This document shows, piece after piece, positions 36,526 to 45,298 of a stretch of 64,000 bases of DNA. The stretch comes from DATADW01 sp963733905 (GTDB taxonomy: Bacteria; Actinomycetota; Acidimicrobiia; Spongiisociales; DATADW01): contig CAVTEU010000006.1 of assembly GCA_963733905.1 (NCBI GenBank), positions 310,001 through 374,000 of the forward strand, written 5' to 3'. The position numbers and the translations under genes are program-made. The notes beneath the pieces were generated by a model. It saw nothing but the letters and a program-made list of their open reading frames with translations. It did no database searches and was not told where the DNA came from. Numbering within the stretch: position 1 is the stretch's first letter; the number at the start of each line of letters is the position of its first letter.

Positions 36526-38534
36526 TCAGGGTGCTGTCGTCGGAGGCGCTGTACTTGGCGGCTCGGTGGTGTCGGCCGGCGGCTCGGTGGTGTCGGGGGG
36601 CGGTGGGTCGTGTCCGGTGGCGGCTGGGTCGTGTCGGGGGGTGAGGTCGTCGTGGTTGGGGGCGCCGGGCAGGGCTCGCCCGTGTAGTCCTCGGACTCGG
36701 GCGGGAGGTGGCAGGGGTGCCGCTCCACGACGATCGGCTGCGGTCGGTAGCGCCAGGTCCAGGTGACCTCGTCCTCGGTGCCGTCGGGGAAGGTGATGGT
36801 GCGCACCACGTCGACCGAGAACCCTTGGGTTCCGTCCGAAACCCGGCGCTCGTCCCCGGGCGCAAGCCCGCTGTTGCCCTCGTACACCGTGGTTGTCGGA
36901 TCGGTGAAGCCGTATGGCTCTCCGGTGGTTGCTTCGACCACCTTGGACTCGCCGTTGCCCTCGGTTGCCACGTAGACATCGGCGGTCCGGTTGCCCGGTA
37001 TGTGCTCGCCCACCAGCGACCTGCCGCCGTTGCATCCATAGAGCCTGACCGTGATCGATGTGTCGGTGTACTCGGTCCGGATGAGGACCCCACAGCTCCC
37101 GTTGTTCCCGAATGCGAGATCGGGTGAGGGCCATGACAGCGTGGCCTCGACCCCTTGCGGATAGCGGCTGAACCAGAAGCTATGGGGCGTGTGGCTCACG
37201 TCCAGGTACCCGCCCCAAAAGACAGCGTTGTAGAGAGTGGTGGTGAACTGGCTGATCCCACCGCCCAGGTTGTCGTCCACCACGACCCCGCCGATGATGG
37301 CGGGCGCCTCCTGGTAACCCTCCTCGGCGGTCCGCTCACCGACGTAATCGTTGAGCCAGAACTGACCGTCAGGGGGCACGATGGCGCCATCGACCTCGTC
37401 GGCGATGAGGTGGATATTGTCGACCCGGGCCTCGCAGCAGGCGTGATAGGTGGTGAACTTGGAGACGAGGTGCTCTATCCCCAGCGCCTCGAGCTCTTCG
37501 GTGGTCACTTCGGGCTCAGCACCCTCGCTGAATGGGAGCACCCCGGACCGGCTTCCACGAAGCGCCGCCGCCCGGAGGGCATCGGCCGCCCCTTCGGGAT
37601 CGATGACCGTCCCGGCGCGCCCGGGCTCGATCCCCACCGTCTCGTCGGAGTTGACGATGAACCGGGCGTCGACCGGTGGCAGCTCGAGCTCGGACCTGAG
37701 ACCCTCCAGCCGGGCGGCGACTTCGTCGGGCAGGAATCCCACCTCGATGGTTGGGTTGTCGCCCCCGATGGCCCTGTTGCGGAAAGCCGCCGCCAAGTCG
37801 TCGACCTCAAAGGTCACCTCGGCGTATGGGTCCTCGCGGTAGAGAACGACCGGTCCGGCGAGGAGCGCCTCGGCGACGGTCACCGCCCGGTTGACATCCT
37901 TCCTGGTGACCGTGGGTTTGATTTCGATCACCTGTGCTTCCACCGGACGGCGGTCCTTGCGGAGTAGTTGATCGACCAGGTCGGAGGTCAATCGATCGCG
38001 GTCAACCCCGCGGCCCTTCATCGGATAGCGGGGGACCGGTTGGGTGCCATCGAGCCGAACGGCTCCGTTGAAGGGTGGGTCACCGACGACGTTCTCATCC
38101 CAGCTGTCGAAGACCGGTTCCAGCCTGCTCCGGTCCACCCGTCCGATAGGCGCTATCACCTCGTCGCGGAACTGGTGCCCCAGCCACCAACGAAACTGCT
38201 GGATGATCGAACCCTCGCGCCCCACCTGCATCGCCCGCTCTGCAAGCTCGGCGGTGTTGAGCCGGAATCCGATCGCATCGGGACTGATCCGGAAGTTCTC
38301 GTCGACGACGTTGACTGCCACTGGCTGGACGGCAAGTTCGTCCTCGAGAGTGAGCACAGCCCGCTCTGCCGCGGCCGGCCCGAGCCCGGAGAGATCGGCG
38401 TCACCGACCGAGACGTTTCTCAGCACCTTGCCCTGATGGAGGGCGCGATCGACTGCGTAGCCGCCGATGATCAACAGAGCGACCGCCATCACGGCTACGA
38501 CCGATAGGAGAACGGAGCGGGAGCTTCGTGCCAT
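36526..38534 (-). CDS. VanW family protein with PG-binding domains, membrane-anchored
   Basis: About 670 residues, one N-terminal membrane anchor (SVLLSVVAVMAVALLIIGGYAV) and an extracytoplasmic body. Two putative peptidoglycan-binding domains (PG_binding_4-like) lie around residues 55-180 and 230-330 (NVSVGDADLSGLGPAAAERAV; AFRNRAIGGDNPTIEVGFLPDE). The VanW domain follows, with EEGYQEAPAIIGGVVVDD and the signature NLGGGISQFTTTLYNAVFWGG. Then comes a G5-like/beta region and a low-complexity Pro-Thr tail (PPTTTTSPPDTTQPPP). A frame change near 36610 moves the tail to the frame that ends TAPPTTAP at 36526. The start is ATG 38534, with a GGAGAG ribosome site rather far (14 nt) and a TACACT box further up. 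The Pro-Thr tail may span the cell wall. Confidence 0.88.
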
Positions 38535-38609
38535 GTGCGAGCGGTTGCTCTCCGGGACCTGGAGCAGAGTGTAGGGACCGCGATGCCCAGGACGGAATCC
38601 ATCGCCGGA

Positions 38610-38615
38610 TACGAT
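38610..38615 (+). promoter_or_regulatory. -10 box TACGAT of a leaderless promoter (PD-(D/E)XK gene)
   Basis: TACGAT, then GCCTGGC, then GTG 38623 (7 nt). The in-frame ATG 38614 lies inside the box, so GTG 38623 is the likelier start. Confidence 0.5.
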
Positions 38616-38622
38616 GCCTGGC

Positions 38623-39414
38623 GTGATCGAATTTCCCCCCGTGCCGCCCGGGGACCCGGTCCGGATTTCGGCCTCGACCTTCGTCACATACACGCAGTGC
38701 CCGGCATCTGCCGAGGCGCGGTTGCGGGGTGTCTTCGGTCCCGACAGTCGGGCATCCTTCTCCGGCGGGCTCGCCCACAGGGTCTTCGCCCGGCACCTCG
38801 GACAGGGCTCGATCGACCCCGATGGCTTCCATCAGGTGTGCCGCGAGGAGATCGGCTCGTCATCGCTCAACATGAAGATGGCCGGGCTCGGGCTGGGCAA
38901 GCCGAGCGTGCTCGCCCCGCTCATCGAAGAGGTGCAGGCGCTCTATCAGCGGTTCCGCAGTGTGCCGGTTGATGGCTTTGTCGGCGCCGAGGTCGACCTG
39001 GCTGCGGAACCGGCCGACGGGGTGAACCTCGTGGGGAAGGTCGACGCTGTGTTTGGCGACGACAGCGGTCCTCGCCTGGTCGACTGGAAGACAGGCGAGT
39101 TGGGGGATCCGCTGGTTCAGCTTCATTTCTACGCGTTGCTCTGGGCGCTCCAGGAGGACGAGATTCCCGGCCGCTTGGAGGCGGTCTCGGTGCGGACGGG
39201 CGAGCGGTTCTCCACCGTCCCATCACGTACCGACCTCGAGATGGTTGCCGGGCAGGTTGCGGAGATGGTCACCCGGCTCAGGACTGCTTGGGCATCAGGG
39301 GCCGAGATCGAATTGTGCGGTGGGCCATGGTGCCGGTACTGCCCCCTGCTCGAGGGGTGCGGTGAGGGCATGGCAGCCGTGGGTTTCGATCCGGTGAGCG
39401 CTCCGGCGCCGTAG
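38623..39414 (+). CDS. RecB-like PD-(D/E)XK nuclease with probable Fe-S cluster
   Basis: A 263-residue single-domain nuclease of the PDDEXK_1/Cas4-AddB type. The catalytic core is GKVDAVFGD followed by PRLVDWKTGE (the D...DxK triad) and the QLHFYALLWAL helix with the conserved Gln and Tyr. One Cys lies near the start (TYTQCPASAEARLRG) and three at the end (GGPWCRYCPLLEGC). This matches the 4Fe-4S staple of Cas4/AddB nucleases. No Cas gene, helicase or recombinase is adjacent, so a DNA repair or genome-maintenance role is inferred only from the family. The last Cys cluster ends 20 residues before the stop. The epimerase gene starts 18 nt later. Confidence 0.82.
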   Translation: MIEFPPVPPGDPVRISASTFVTYTQCPASAEARLRGVFGPDSRASFSGGLAHRVFARHLGQGSIDPDGFHQVCREEIGSSSLNMKMAGLGLGKPSVLAPLIEEVQALYQRFRSVPVDGFVGAEVDLAAEPADGVNLVGKVDAVFGDDSGPRLVDWKTGELGDPLVQLHFYALLWALQEDEIPGRLEAVSVRTGERFSTVPSRTDLEMVAGQVAEMVTRLRTAWASGAEIELCGGPWCRYCPLLEGCGEGMAAVGFDPVSAPAP

Positions 39415-39432
39415 ACAGTCGGAGGTGGTTCG

Positions 39433-40321
39433 ATGCGTGTGGTGATCAGCGGAGCCGGGGGTCCGATCGGCACTGCGCTTACCCGACTGCTGCGACGCCG
39501 CGGGGATGACGTGGTCCGGCTCACCCGGGGGGACCCTGGCACCGACGCGATCACCTGGGATCCGGACAGTCAGCGCATCGATACCGCCGGATTGGAAGGC
39601 GCCGACGCGGTGGTACACCTCGCCGCCGAGCCGATATCGCCCCCCCTGACCAGTGGGAAGCGAGATCGTGTACTGCGGAGCAGGTCGGAGGGCACCCGGC
39701 TGCTGGCCTCCACATTGGCCGGGCTGGACAACGGGCCCGCTGTCATGGTGAGCGCATCGGCCATCGGCTTCTACGGTGACCGCGGGGACGAAACGCTCAC
39801 AGAGACGAGCGCTTCGGGATCCGGGTTTCTGTCCGAGGTGGTGCGCGAGTGGGAGGCGGCAACGGAGCCGGCGGCGGAGTGCTGGGATCCGAGTGGTCCA
39901 CGTCCGAACAGGTCTGGTGCTCACCTCACGGGGCGGAGCACTGTCGCGACTGTTGATTCCGTTCAGGCTTGGACTGGGCGGTCGGCTCGGATCGGGTCGC
40001 CAATGGTGGAGTTGGATATCGCTCACAGATGAGGCGCGCGCCATGGCGCATTGCATCGCCACCGACGAGCTCGACGGGGCGGTCAATCTCACCTCCCCGT
40101 CGCCGGTGAGGAACGAGGAGTTCACCCGGCGATTGGCGGCGGCGCTGCACCGGCCGGCAGCGATCCCCGTGCCTGCCTCGGCGCTTCGCCTCGCTCTCGG
40201 GTCCGATCTCGCCGAAGGGCTGGTCCTGGCGAGTGCACGGGTCGTGCCCGAGCGGCTCATGAACAGCGGATTCTCCTTCCGACACGACCGGCTCGACGAA
40301 GCTCTGGCAGAGGAACTCTGA
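39433..40321 (+). CDS. SDR39U1-type NAD-dependent epimerase/dehydratase (TIGR01777; frameshifted)
   Basis: About 296 residues. The Rossmann start is VVISGAGGPIGTALTRLLRRRG, followed by DAVVHLAAEPIS and VSASAIGFYGDRGDE. The second half (one frame change near 39885) has RVVHVRTGLVLTSRGGALSRLL, FRLGLGGRLGSGRQWWSWISLTD and GAVNLTSPSPVRNEEFTR, all typical of the TIGR01777 family, which includes human SDR39U1 and bacterial YfcH. The substrate is unknown. GGAGG stands 8 nt before ATG 39433. Likely co-transcribed with the preceding nuclease gene. Confidence 0.85.
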
Positions 40322-40339
40322 CACCGGGCTGTTTCGGGA

Positions 40340-40372
40340 TGACACGGGGATGTCACACCCCCCGGATACAGT
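40340..40372 (+). promoter_or_regulatory. Operator-like dyad plus -10 box TACAGT before the 40379 gene
   Basis: TGACA (40340-40344) and TGTCA (40351-40355) form a 5-bp inverted repeat around CGGGGA. TACAGT at 40367-40372 lies 6 nt before ATG 40379, a leaderless promoter pattern. The dyad sits where a -35 box would be, so a repressor or activator site is plausible. Confidence 0.45.
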
Positions 40373-40378
40373 GCGCGC

Positions 40379-41638
40379 ATGGTGGCTGTAGTGGAATTGT
40401 CGGACGGCGAGGTCCGCATCGAGCAGATGACGGTCCGCGACCCGTTGCTCTGCTCTGTCCTTCGCAATCAGCCGCAAGAGCGTTGGGTCGAACTCGTCGA
40501 GCGGGCTCTCTCCGTCGGTGCCCGAGGGTTGATGACCATGGGGCTCGGTATCGACCTCGCCGAGGTGGACGACCGGGTCCGCCGGAGCGTCGCCGAGGGC
40601 ACTGCTGACGCCAGGCGCCAACTGGAGAAGATCCTCGAGCGCGCCGTGACCGAGCTGTCCGGATCGTTCGACCCCGAGCACCGCACTTCAGCCACCGCCC
40701 GGGCAATCACCGAGTTCGGGCTGGTCCGCGACGGTCTCCTCGAGGCCATCGACCCGGGTCACCGCGACAGCGTCACCTCCAAGTTCCTGGGTGAGCTCGA
40801 CGAGCTTCTAGGGCCCGGGGGCAAGCTCGAGGGCGTTCTGGAGCGGTCTCTCGATCCGTCCGCCGACGGGTCGGGGTTCGCCACGATGGCCGCCATCTTC
40901 GACGAGAAGCTCACCGAACTACGCGATCTCGTGCTCCGGAAGCAGGGCGCCGAGGTCGAGGCCGAGCGGGGTACCCGCAAGGGTTTCGATTTCGAGGAGG
41001 TCATCGAAGGGCGTCTGCGGATGATGGGTCGCTCCATGGGCGGTTGCGTGATCGAGCACACGGGGCGGACCACGGGTGAGCTCGGTGCCGGCTCGATTGT
41101 CGGCGACGTGGTGATGACGCTCCCCAACACGCGCAAGCTGGTCATCGAGGTGAAGAACACCAACAAGCTGACGCTCCACGGTCCCAAGGGAATCCTCCGT
41201 GAGCTCGACGACGCCCTCGTCAATCGCGGCGCCGATGCCGCGGTGTGCGTGTCCGCCATCGATGCCTATCCCGGTGAGGTAGGGGTGTTCGGGATCTACG
41301 GCAACAGGGTGCTGGTCGTGGACGATGGCGAAGGGACTCTGCTCGAGGCGGCGGTCCGGGTCGCCGCGCTGTTGGCGGAGCGGAACGCGGCCTCGACCCG
41401 CGATGCTTTCGACGCCGAGGCACTGGCGAGGCGGCTGTCGACCATACGGGAGTTGGCCGGCAACCTAGGTGCGAGCCGCCGGCAGCTCACCGAGGTCTCG
41501 AAGTCGGTGGACACCGTTTCGGTCAACCTGGGCACGCTGCGGTCAACCATTCTCGCCTTGGTCGACGAGGCAGCCGCCGACCTGGCCCGCTCGCCTGTGG
41601 CCGACGTGGTCGATCTACCCCGCCGCGAGGTCGGCTGA
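40379..41638 (+). CDS. Putative PD-(D/E)XK-fold protein with helical flanks
   Basis: A 419-residue protein, free of frameshifts. Residues 1-190 are mostly helical and charged (RQLEKILERAVTEL, KLTELRDLVLRKQGAEVEAER). Residues 195-290 look like a restriction-endonuclease fold: GFDFEEVIEGRLRMMG (helix with Glu), then GSIVGDVVMTLP, then KLVIEVKNTNKL (Asp...ExK), then GILRELDDALVNRGADAAVCV. DUF2130-type proteins share this G.D...(V/I)E.K layout. Residues 330-405 are again helical, possibly coiled (ELAGNLGASRRQLTEVSKSVDTVSVNLGTL). Soluble, no signal. It has its own leaderless promoter with a dyad. Nuclease activity is inference; it could be a structural or regulatory relative. Confidence 0.6.
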   Translation: MVAVVELSDGEVRIEQMTVRDPLLCSVLRNQPQERWVELVERALSVGARGLMTMGLGIDLAEVDDRVRRSVAEGTADARRQLEKILERAVTELSGSFDPEHRTSATARAITEFGLVRDGLLEAIDPGHRDSVTSKFLGELDELLGPGGKLEGVLERSLDPSADGSGFATMAAIFDEKLTELRDLVLRKQGAEVEAERGTRKGFDFEEVIEGRLRMMGRSMGGCVIEHTGRTTGELGAGSIVGDVVMTLPNTRKLVIEVKNTNKLTLHGPKGILRELDDALVNRGADAAVCVSAIDAYPGEVGVFGIYGNRVLVVDDGEGTLLEAAVRVAALLAERNAASTRDAFDAEALARRLSTIRELAGNLGASRRQLTEVSKSVDTVSVNLGTLRSTILALVDEAAADLARSPVADVVDLPRREVG

Positions 41639-41645
41639 GCTACGC

Positions 41646-41679
41646 GGACGGCGGAAGGCGGAAGTCGGAAGTCGGACGC
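41646..41679. repeat. Period-7 repeat after the 40379 gene
   Basis: Units GGACGGC, GGAAGGC, GGAAGTC, GGAAGTC, GGACGC in tandem, just after the stop codon at 41638. It is related in period and base content to the repeats at 22438 and 30958. Confidence 0.6.
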
Positions 41680-41726
41680 AAATCCCCCCGAGGATCTGCG
41701 GAGGCGACGTGCGCAACGATCTCTCC

Positions 41727-41766
41727 TCCCCCCGGAGGGGGAAGGGCCCCGCTGCGAAGCAGTGGG
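41727..41766. terminator. Two tandem hairpins between convergent genes
   Basis: TCCCCC/GGGGGA with loop CGGA (41727-41742), then CCCGCTGC/GCAGTGGG with loop GAA and one G-T (41748-41766). Together with the next hairpin they fill the space between convergent genes. There are no T-tracts. Confidence 0.5.
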
Positions 41767-41796
41767 TCGTGGGGAGCACCAAACTCCCACGGTGCT

Positions 41797-41823
41797 GCAC
41801 GATCAGCCGCTGGCTGATCGTGC
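41797..41823. terminator. Perfect 12-bp hairpin overlapping the dynamin-gene stop
   Basis: GCACGATCAGCC (41797-41808) and GGCTGATCGTGC (41812-41823) with a 3-nt loop. The minus-strand stop codon at 41803-41805 lies inside the stem. It can end both convergent transcripts. Confidence 0.6.
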
Positions 41824-43488
41824 TTCGACCTTGGCTGTGGCCTGGCCCAACTCGGTGAGCATGCCGGCAAGCTCGGCTCTGTCTCGGGCCATGGTGCGGA
41901 GGGGTTGACCCAGCCGGCGGTCGATCTCTTCGGCGAGATCGGTCCTGACTTCGGTCCGGTAGAGGTCTGCCGCCCGCTGCCCGGCCCGGCGGCCCGACGA
42001 TTTCACCATCGAGGCAACCAGAGACCCCACCAAGACCACCCCAAGTGCGGCGATCAAGGGCCAGGGCCAATTGCCCGGTCGGAGCACCTCAGGCTGGGCC
42101 CAAGCCCACACTGCGGCCCCGATGAGCACCAATAGGAGCACAGTCTGGATGACCGCAGCCACCGGCAACCATCGGCTGCGGGTCACTTCCGGCCCGGAGC
42201 GGTGCAGGGCGCGAACCGAGTCGGCCGCGGCCTCCATCTCGCTCTCAACCCTTTGAGAGGAAAACTCTCGGCGGAGGTGCTCACCAAAGGCTCCGCCCGC
42301 TTCGAAAGACAGGTCTCCGACCAGTTCTTCGACGAGCACCGCCGCCGACGGCAAGCCGGCCCCTGCCGCCGCTCGCTTCCCGGCTTCGGTCGCCGCCTCA
42401 TCGGTTGTCGCCCCCAGCGCCCGTCCGGCGGCGCTGCGGCGGATGCGGTGTGCAAGCCGGCCGATCGGTCCGCTTCCGCCGGCTAGAGCCAGGCGGACGC
42501 CGTCACGTTGGGTGGCGTCGGTGACGCTGACGTCCACCATCGCCGCCGACAGCGAGGTCGCAGCGAGGTCGCGGCAATCTGCCCAACGGCGATCCAGGTC
42601 GAGCCCACCCGACGTCACCCCGGTGATCTCGGCCAGTTCGGCCGATGTCCGCCGGACGTCGGCCACCATCTTGGTGATGGCGGTCTTCTTGCCTGCCACC
42701 CGTTCGTCGAGCAGGCGCCGGAGTTCTTCGATCCCCTGGGGAGCGCCGATCGTCGGGTCGGCAGCGGTGGCGAGCACAATTGGGTCCTCGATCCCGTCGG
42801 TGATGAGCCGGGAGCACAGGTCGGCGATCACCTCTTCTCGCAACCCCTCGGGCAGACGGTCCACTTGGTTGAGGACGAAAAGGAACGTCGAGCTATACCG
42901 GGCGAGCGGAGCGAGCCATGCCGTGTGGATCGCCGCGTCGGCGTATTTCTCCGGGTCGAGAACCCAGGCGACGGCGTCCACCCGTGGGATGAGACGCCGA
43001 ACCGACAGCACATGATCGGGGTCGATCGAGTCGAAGTCGGGCAGATCGAGGACCGCAACGGCGGCTGTGCCCTCCTGTTCGACCCGCTCTTCGATACCGA
43101 GGTCGTCGAGCAACCGGACCAGGCCGGGTTCGGGGTTGGCGGGGACAAGCGCCAGCGGCTGGTCCGTGGTCGGCCGAATGGGTCCGGTCGGTGCCACCTT
43201 GGCTCCGGCCAGCGCGTTCAAGATGCTCGACTTTCCCGAGCCGGTCCCACCGGCGAGCGCCACGACCACCGTCTCGCCCATGAACCCCGCCCGCCGCCGG
43301 ATCATCTGTGTGCGCTCGGCGGCGGCTGCGATAAGAGCCGGGTCCACCAGCCCTGCGGCTCTGGCCACGGCACGGTCGAGGATGTCAACCGCGGCGTCGA
43401 GATCGGGGGTCATCGCACGATCCCCGAGGAGGGCGACGCCCTCGCGCAATTCGGCGGCGACATCAGCGTCCTTCGCTGCGGTCCGCAA
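41803..43488 (-). CDS. Dynamin-like GTPase, second of tandem pair
   Basis: A 561-residue GTPase with a C-terminal membrane domain. The P-loop is ALAGGTGSGKSSILNALAG near residue 80, switch I is GPIRPTTDQP, G3 is VLDLPDFDSIDPDH (DxPG-type, with D for G), and G4 is FVLNQVDRLP (NKxD as NQVD). A long helical middle (residues 280-460) leads to two close transmembrane helices (VIQTVLLLVLIGAAVWAWA, PWPLIAALGVVLVGSLVASM) and a helical tail. The layout fits bacterial dynamin-like proteins such as IniA/IniC and DynA/DynB, which remodel membranes in pairs. The start overlaps the end of the partner gene by 26 nt, so the two are translationally coupled. Confidence 0.8.
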   Translation of the reverse strand: MRTAAKDADVAAELREGVALLGDRAMTPDLDAAVDILDRAVARAAGLVDPALIAAAAERTQMIRRRAGFMGETVVVALAGGTGSGKSSILNALAGAKVAPTGPIRPTTDQPLALVPANPEPGLVRLLDDLGIEERVEQEGTAAVAVLDLPDFDSIDPDHVLSVRRLIPRVDAVAWVLDPEKYADAAIHTAWLAPLARYSSTFLFVLNQVDRLPEGLREEVIADLCSRLITDGIEDPIVLATAADPTIGAPQGIEELRRLLDERVAGKKTAITKMVADVRRTSAELAEITGVTSGGLDLDRRWADCRDLAATSLSAAMVDVSVTDATQRDGVRLALAGGSGPIGRLAHRIRRSAAGRALGATTDEAATEAGKRAAAGAGLPSAAVLVEELVGDLSFEAGGAFGEHLRREFSSQRVESEMEAAADSVRALHRSGPEVTRSRWLPVAAVIQTVLLLVLIGAAVWAWAQPEVLRPGNWPWPLIAALGVVLVGSLVASMVKSSGRRAGQRAADLYRTEVRTDLAEEIDRRLGQPLRTMARDRAELAGMLTELGQATAKVEARSASG

Positions 43489-45091
43489 CCAAAGCGGCGA
43501 ATCTCTTGCCGTCCTTCTCGATGACCTCGCCTACGCCGTCCGCCAGGCGGCGGCGCGCCTCCTCGACGAGGGACCGTGCCGCTGCCTTTCCGAAGACGTG
43601 CTCGAGGATCTTCTGCTGTGCTGCTGCGGCTCCGGCGGCGATTCCCAACTCGGCACCGGTGAGTCCGGCGGTGTGGACGAACACAGTCAGAAGCAGCACC
43701 ACAGCCGCGGCGTTGACCCCGTACGAGGCGGCCTGTGCCTGCCTCTTCCTGCCCTTACCCTCCTTCTGCACCAGCCTGACGACATCGCTCATCCAGTCGG
43801 CGACGGCGTGGCGTGCCCCATCCTCGGTCTGTGGATCGTGCCTCCACAGGGCGCCCTCGGGCACCTCGGCGAGAAGCGTCCGACCGGTCTCGTCGGATTC
43901 CCACGCAGCCGCCGTCGAGCGGGCGGCGGCGTCGGCGCGTCGGGTGACGGTGGCGACCAACTCGGATCCCGCCTCGGCGCCGAGTTGCGCCACCACCGGT
44001 CGCCCGCCGAACACGCGGCGAGCCCACTCGCGGAACCGGGCCGCCCCCGATGCCATGGCCCGGGTCAGCTCGCCGGTCCCTACGAACTCCTCCCATCTGG
44101 CCAGGACCTCGCCACGAATGAGCGTGCCCTCGGCCAGAGAGAGGGCAAGCCGGTCCACCTCGATTTGGTAGGGAACTGCGGCAGCCGCCGTCAGCCGAGC
44201 GCCGGTATCCCGCTGTCGATCGACCCGATCCGCCACGTCGAGGGCGGCGTCGCCGACCTGGCTGGTGGTGCCCGCTATGGCCTGCGACAAGGCGGCGTCC
44301 CGTCCGGCGGCTTCGGCCACTGCCTCGAGGCGGGCACGGATGGGGGCGACAGCAGACGGGGGGAGTGCAGTGGTGGCGGGGTCGATGGCCTGCTCGGCTA
44401 TCACGATCACCGGACCGACGAGGCCGGCGGCGGTCAGCATCCTGGTGTAGTCGTCGAGGACGGCTTCAGACCGCGGTGTGACCCGGTTGAGCACGAGGAC
44501 CGTGGTCAGGTCGCGCCTACGGAGGCGCTCGAGGAATTCCCACGGAACGGCGTCGGCGTACCTCTGGGCGCTTGCGACGAACAGGGCGACGTCAGCCGCG
44601 GCCAACAACTCCTCGACCATCTCGCGGTGCCAGCCCTCGACCGAGTCGAAGTCCGGCGCATCGACCACGGTGAGACGTTCGAGCAGGGGATCGTCGGAGA
44701 CTTCCACCAGCAACGGCCGCTCGTCCGACATGCCGAATGAGCCGACCAACCGCTGGCGGTACCGGTCCGCGTTGTCCTCGTGGCACCAGACCACCGGCGC
44801 TGTCGTGGTGGGCCGCAGCACCCCGACCGCGCTGACCGCCCGGCCGGCGAGCGAGTTGACGATCGTCGACTTTCCGCTGCCCGTGGATCCGACCACCACC
44901 GCAAGGATCGGCGCTTCCCAGTCGGCGAGACGGGGCAACAGGTACTCGCGGATCGACCACAGCACGTCGGCACGCGCCGACCTGTCGTCCGCCTGGGTGG
45001 GCGTGGGAAGGTCAAAGCTGACGCCATCCAGCCTCGAGGCGAGATCGTGGAGAGCGGGGCCTAATCCGGCCGCCGGGTCGGTGGTCCCCAT
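43463..45091 (-). CDS. Dynamin-like GTPase, first of tandem pair
   Basis: A 542-residue GTPase. The P-loop is VVVGSTGSGKSTIVNSLAG near residue 55, switch I is GVLRPTTTAPVVW, G3 is VVDAPDFDSVEGWH, and the G4 site reads LVLNRVTPRS (NRVT, lacking the Asp of NKxD). The middle is helical. A hydrophobic hairpin (GVNAAAVVLLLTVFVHTAGL, then AELGIAAGAAAAQQKI) is followed by a basic helical tail. ATG 45091 gives MGTTDPAAG; the frame is open further upstream but without conserved residues. The altered G4 motif in one partner suggests unequal roles in a heteromer (inference). Confidence 0.8.
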   Translation of the reverse strand: MGTTDPAAGLGPALHDLASRLDGVSFDLPTPTQADDRSARADVLWSIREYLLPRLADWEAPILAVVVGSTGSGKSTIVNSLAGRAVSAVGVLRPTTTAPVVWCHEDNADRYRQRLVGSFGMSDERPLLVEVSDDPLLERLTVVDAPDFDSVEGWHREMVEELLAAADVALFVASAQRYADAVPWEFLERLRRRDLTTVLVLNRVTPRSEAVLDDYTRMLTAAGLVGPVIVIAEQAIDPATTALPPSAVAPIRARLEAVAEAAGRDAALSQAIAGTTSQVGDAALDVADRVDRQRDTGARLTAAAAVPYQIEVDRLALSLAEGTLIRGEVLARWEEFVGTGELTRAMASGAARFREWARRVFGGRPVVAQLGAEAGSELVATVTRRADAAARSTAAAWESDETGRTLLAEVPEGALWRHDPQTEDGARHAVADWMSDVVRLVQKEGKGRKRQAQAASYGVNAAAVVLLLTVFVHTAGLTGAELGIAAGAAAAQQKILEHVFGKAAARSLVEEARRRLADGVGEVIEKDGKRFAALVADRSEGR

Positions 45092-45298
45092 CGCTGCCCG
45101 ATTGTGGCAGAGCGGGGACGGTGGTAGGTGGTAGCCCGTTACGTCTCCGTTTCCATCTGCCGTCCGTTCCGTCTTGCGGTCAGGCGGTACCCTGATCCTC
45201 CCCGCCAGCGGCGGGGGTGCCGATCGTGGGAACGGTTCTTGACCGAGTGGCGTGAATGGGTCGCATGGCGCCGGATCGTCCGGGTGGCGGACGACCCG

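Noticed and set aside
38614..39414. The RecB-like nuclease as a Cas4 of a CRISPR system
   Set aside because: There is no cas gene or array in the window; neighbours are a VanW protein and an epimerase. Only the family fold is shared.
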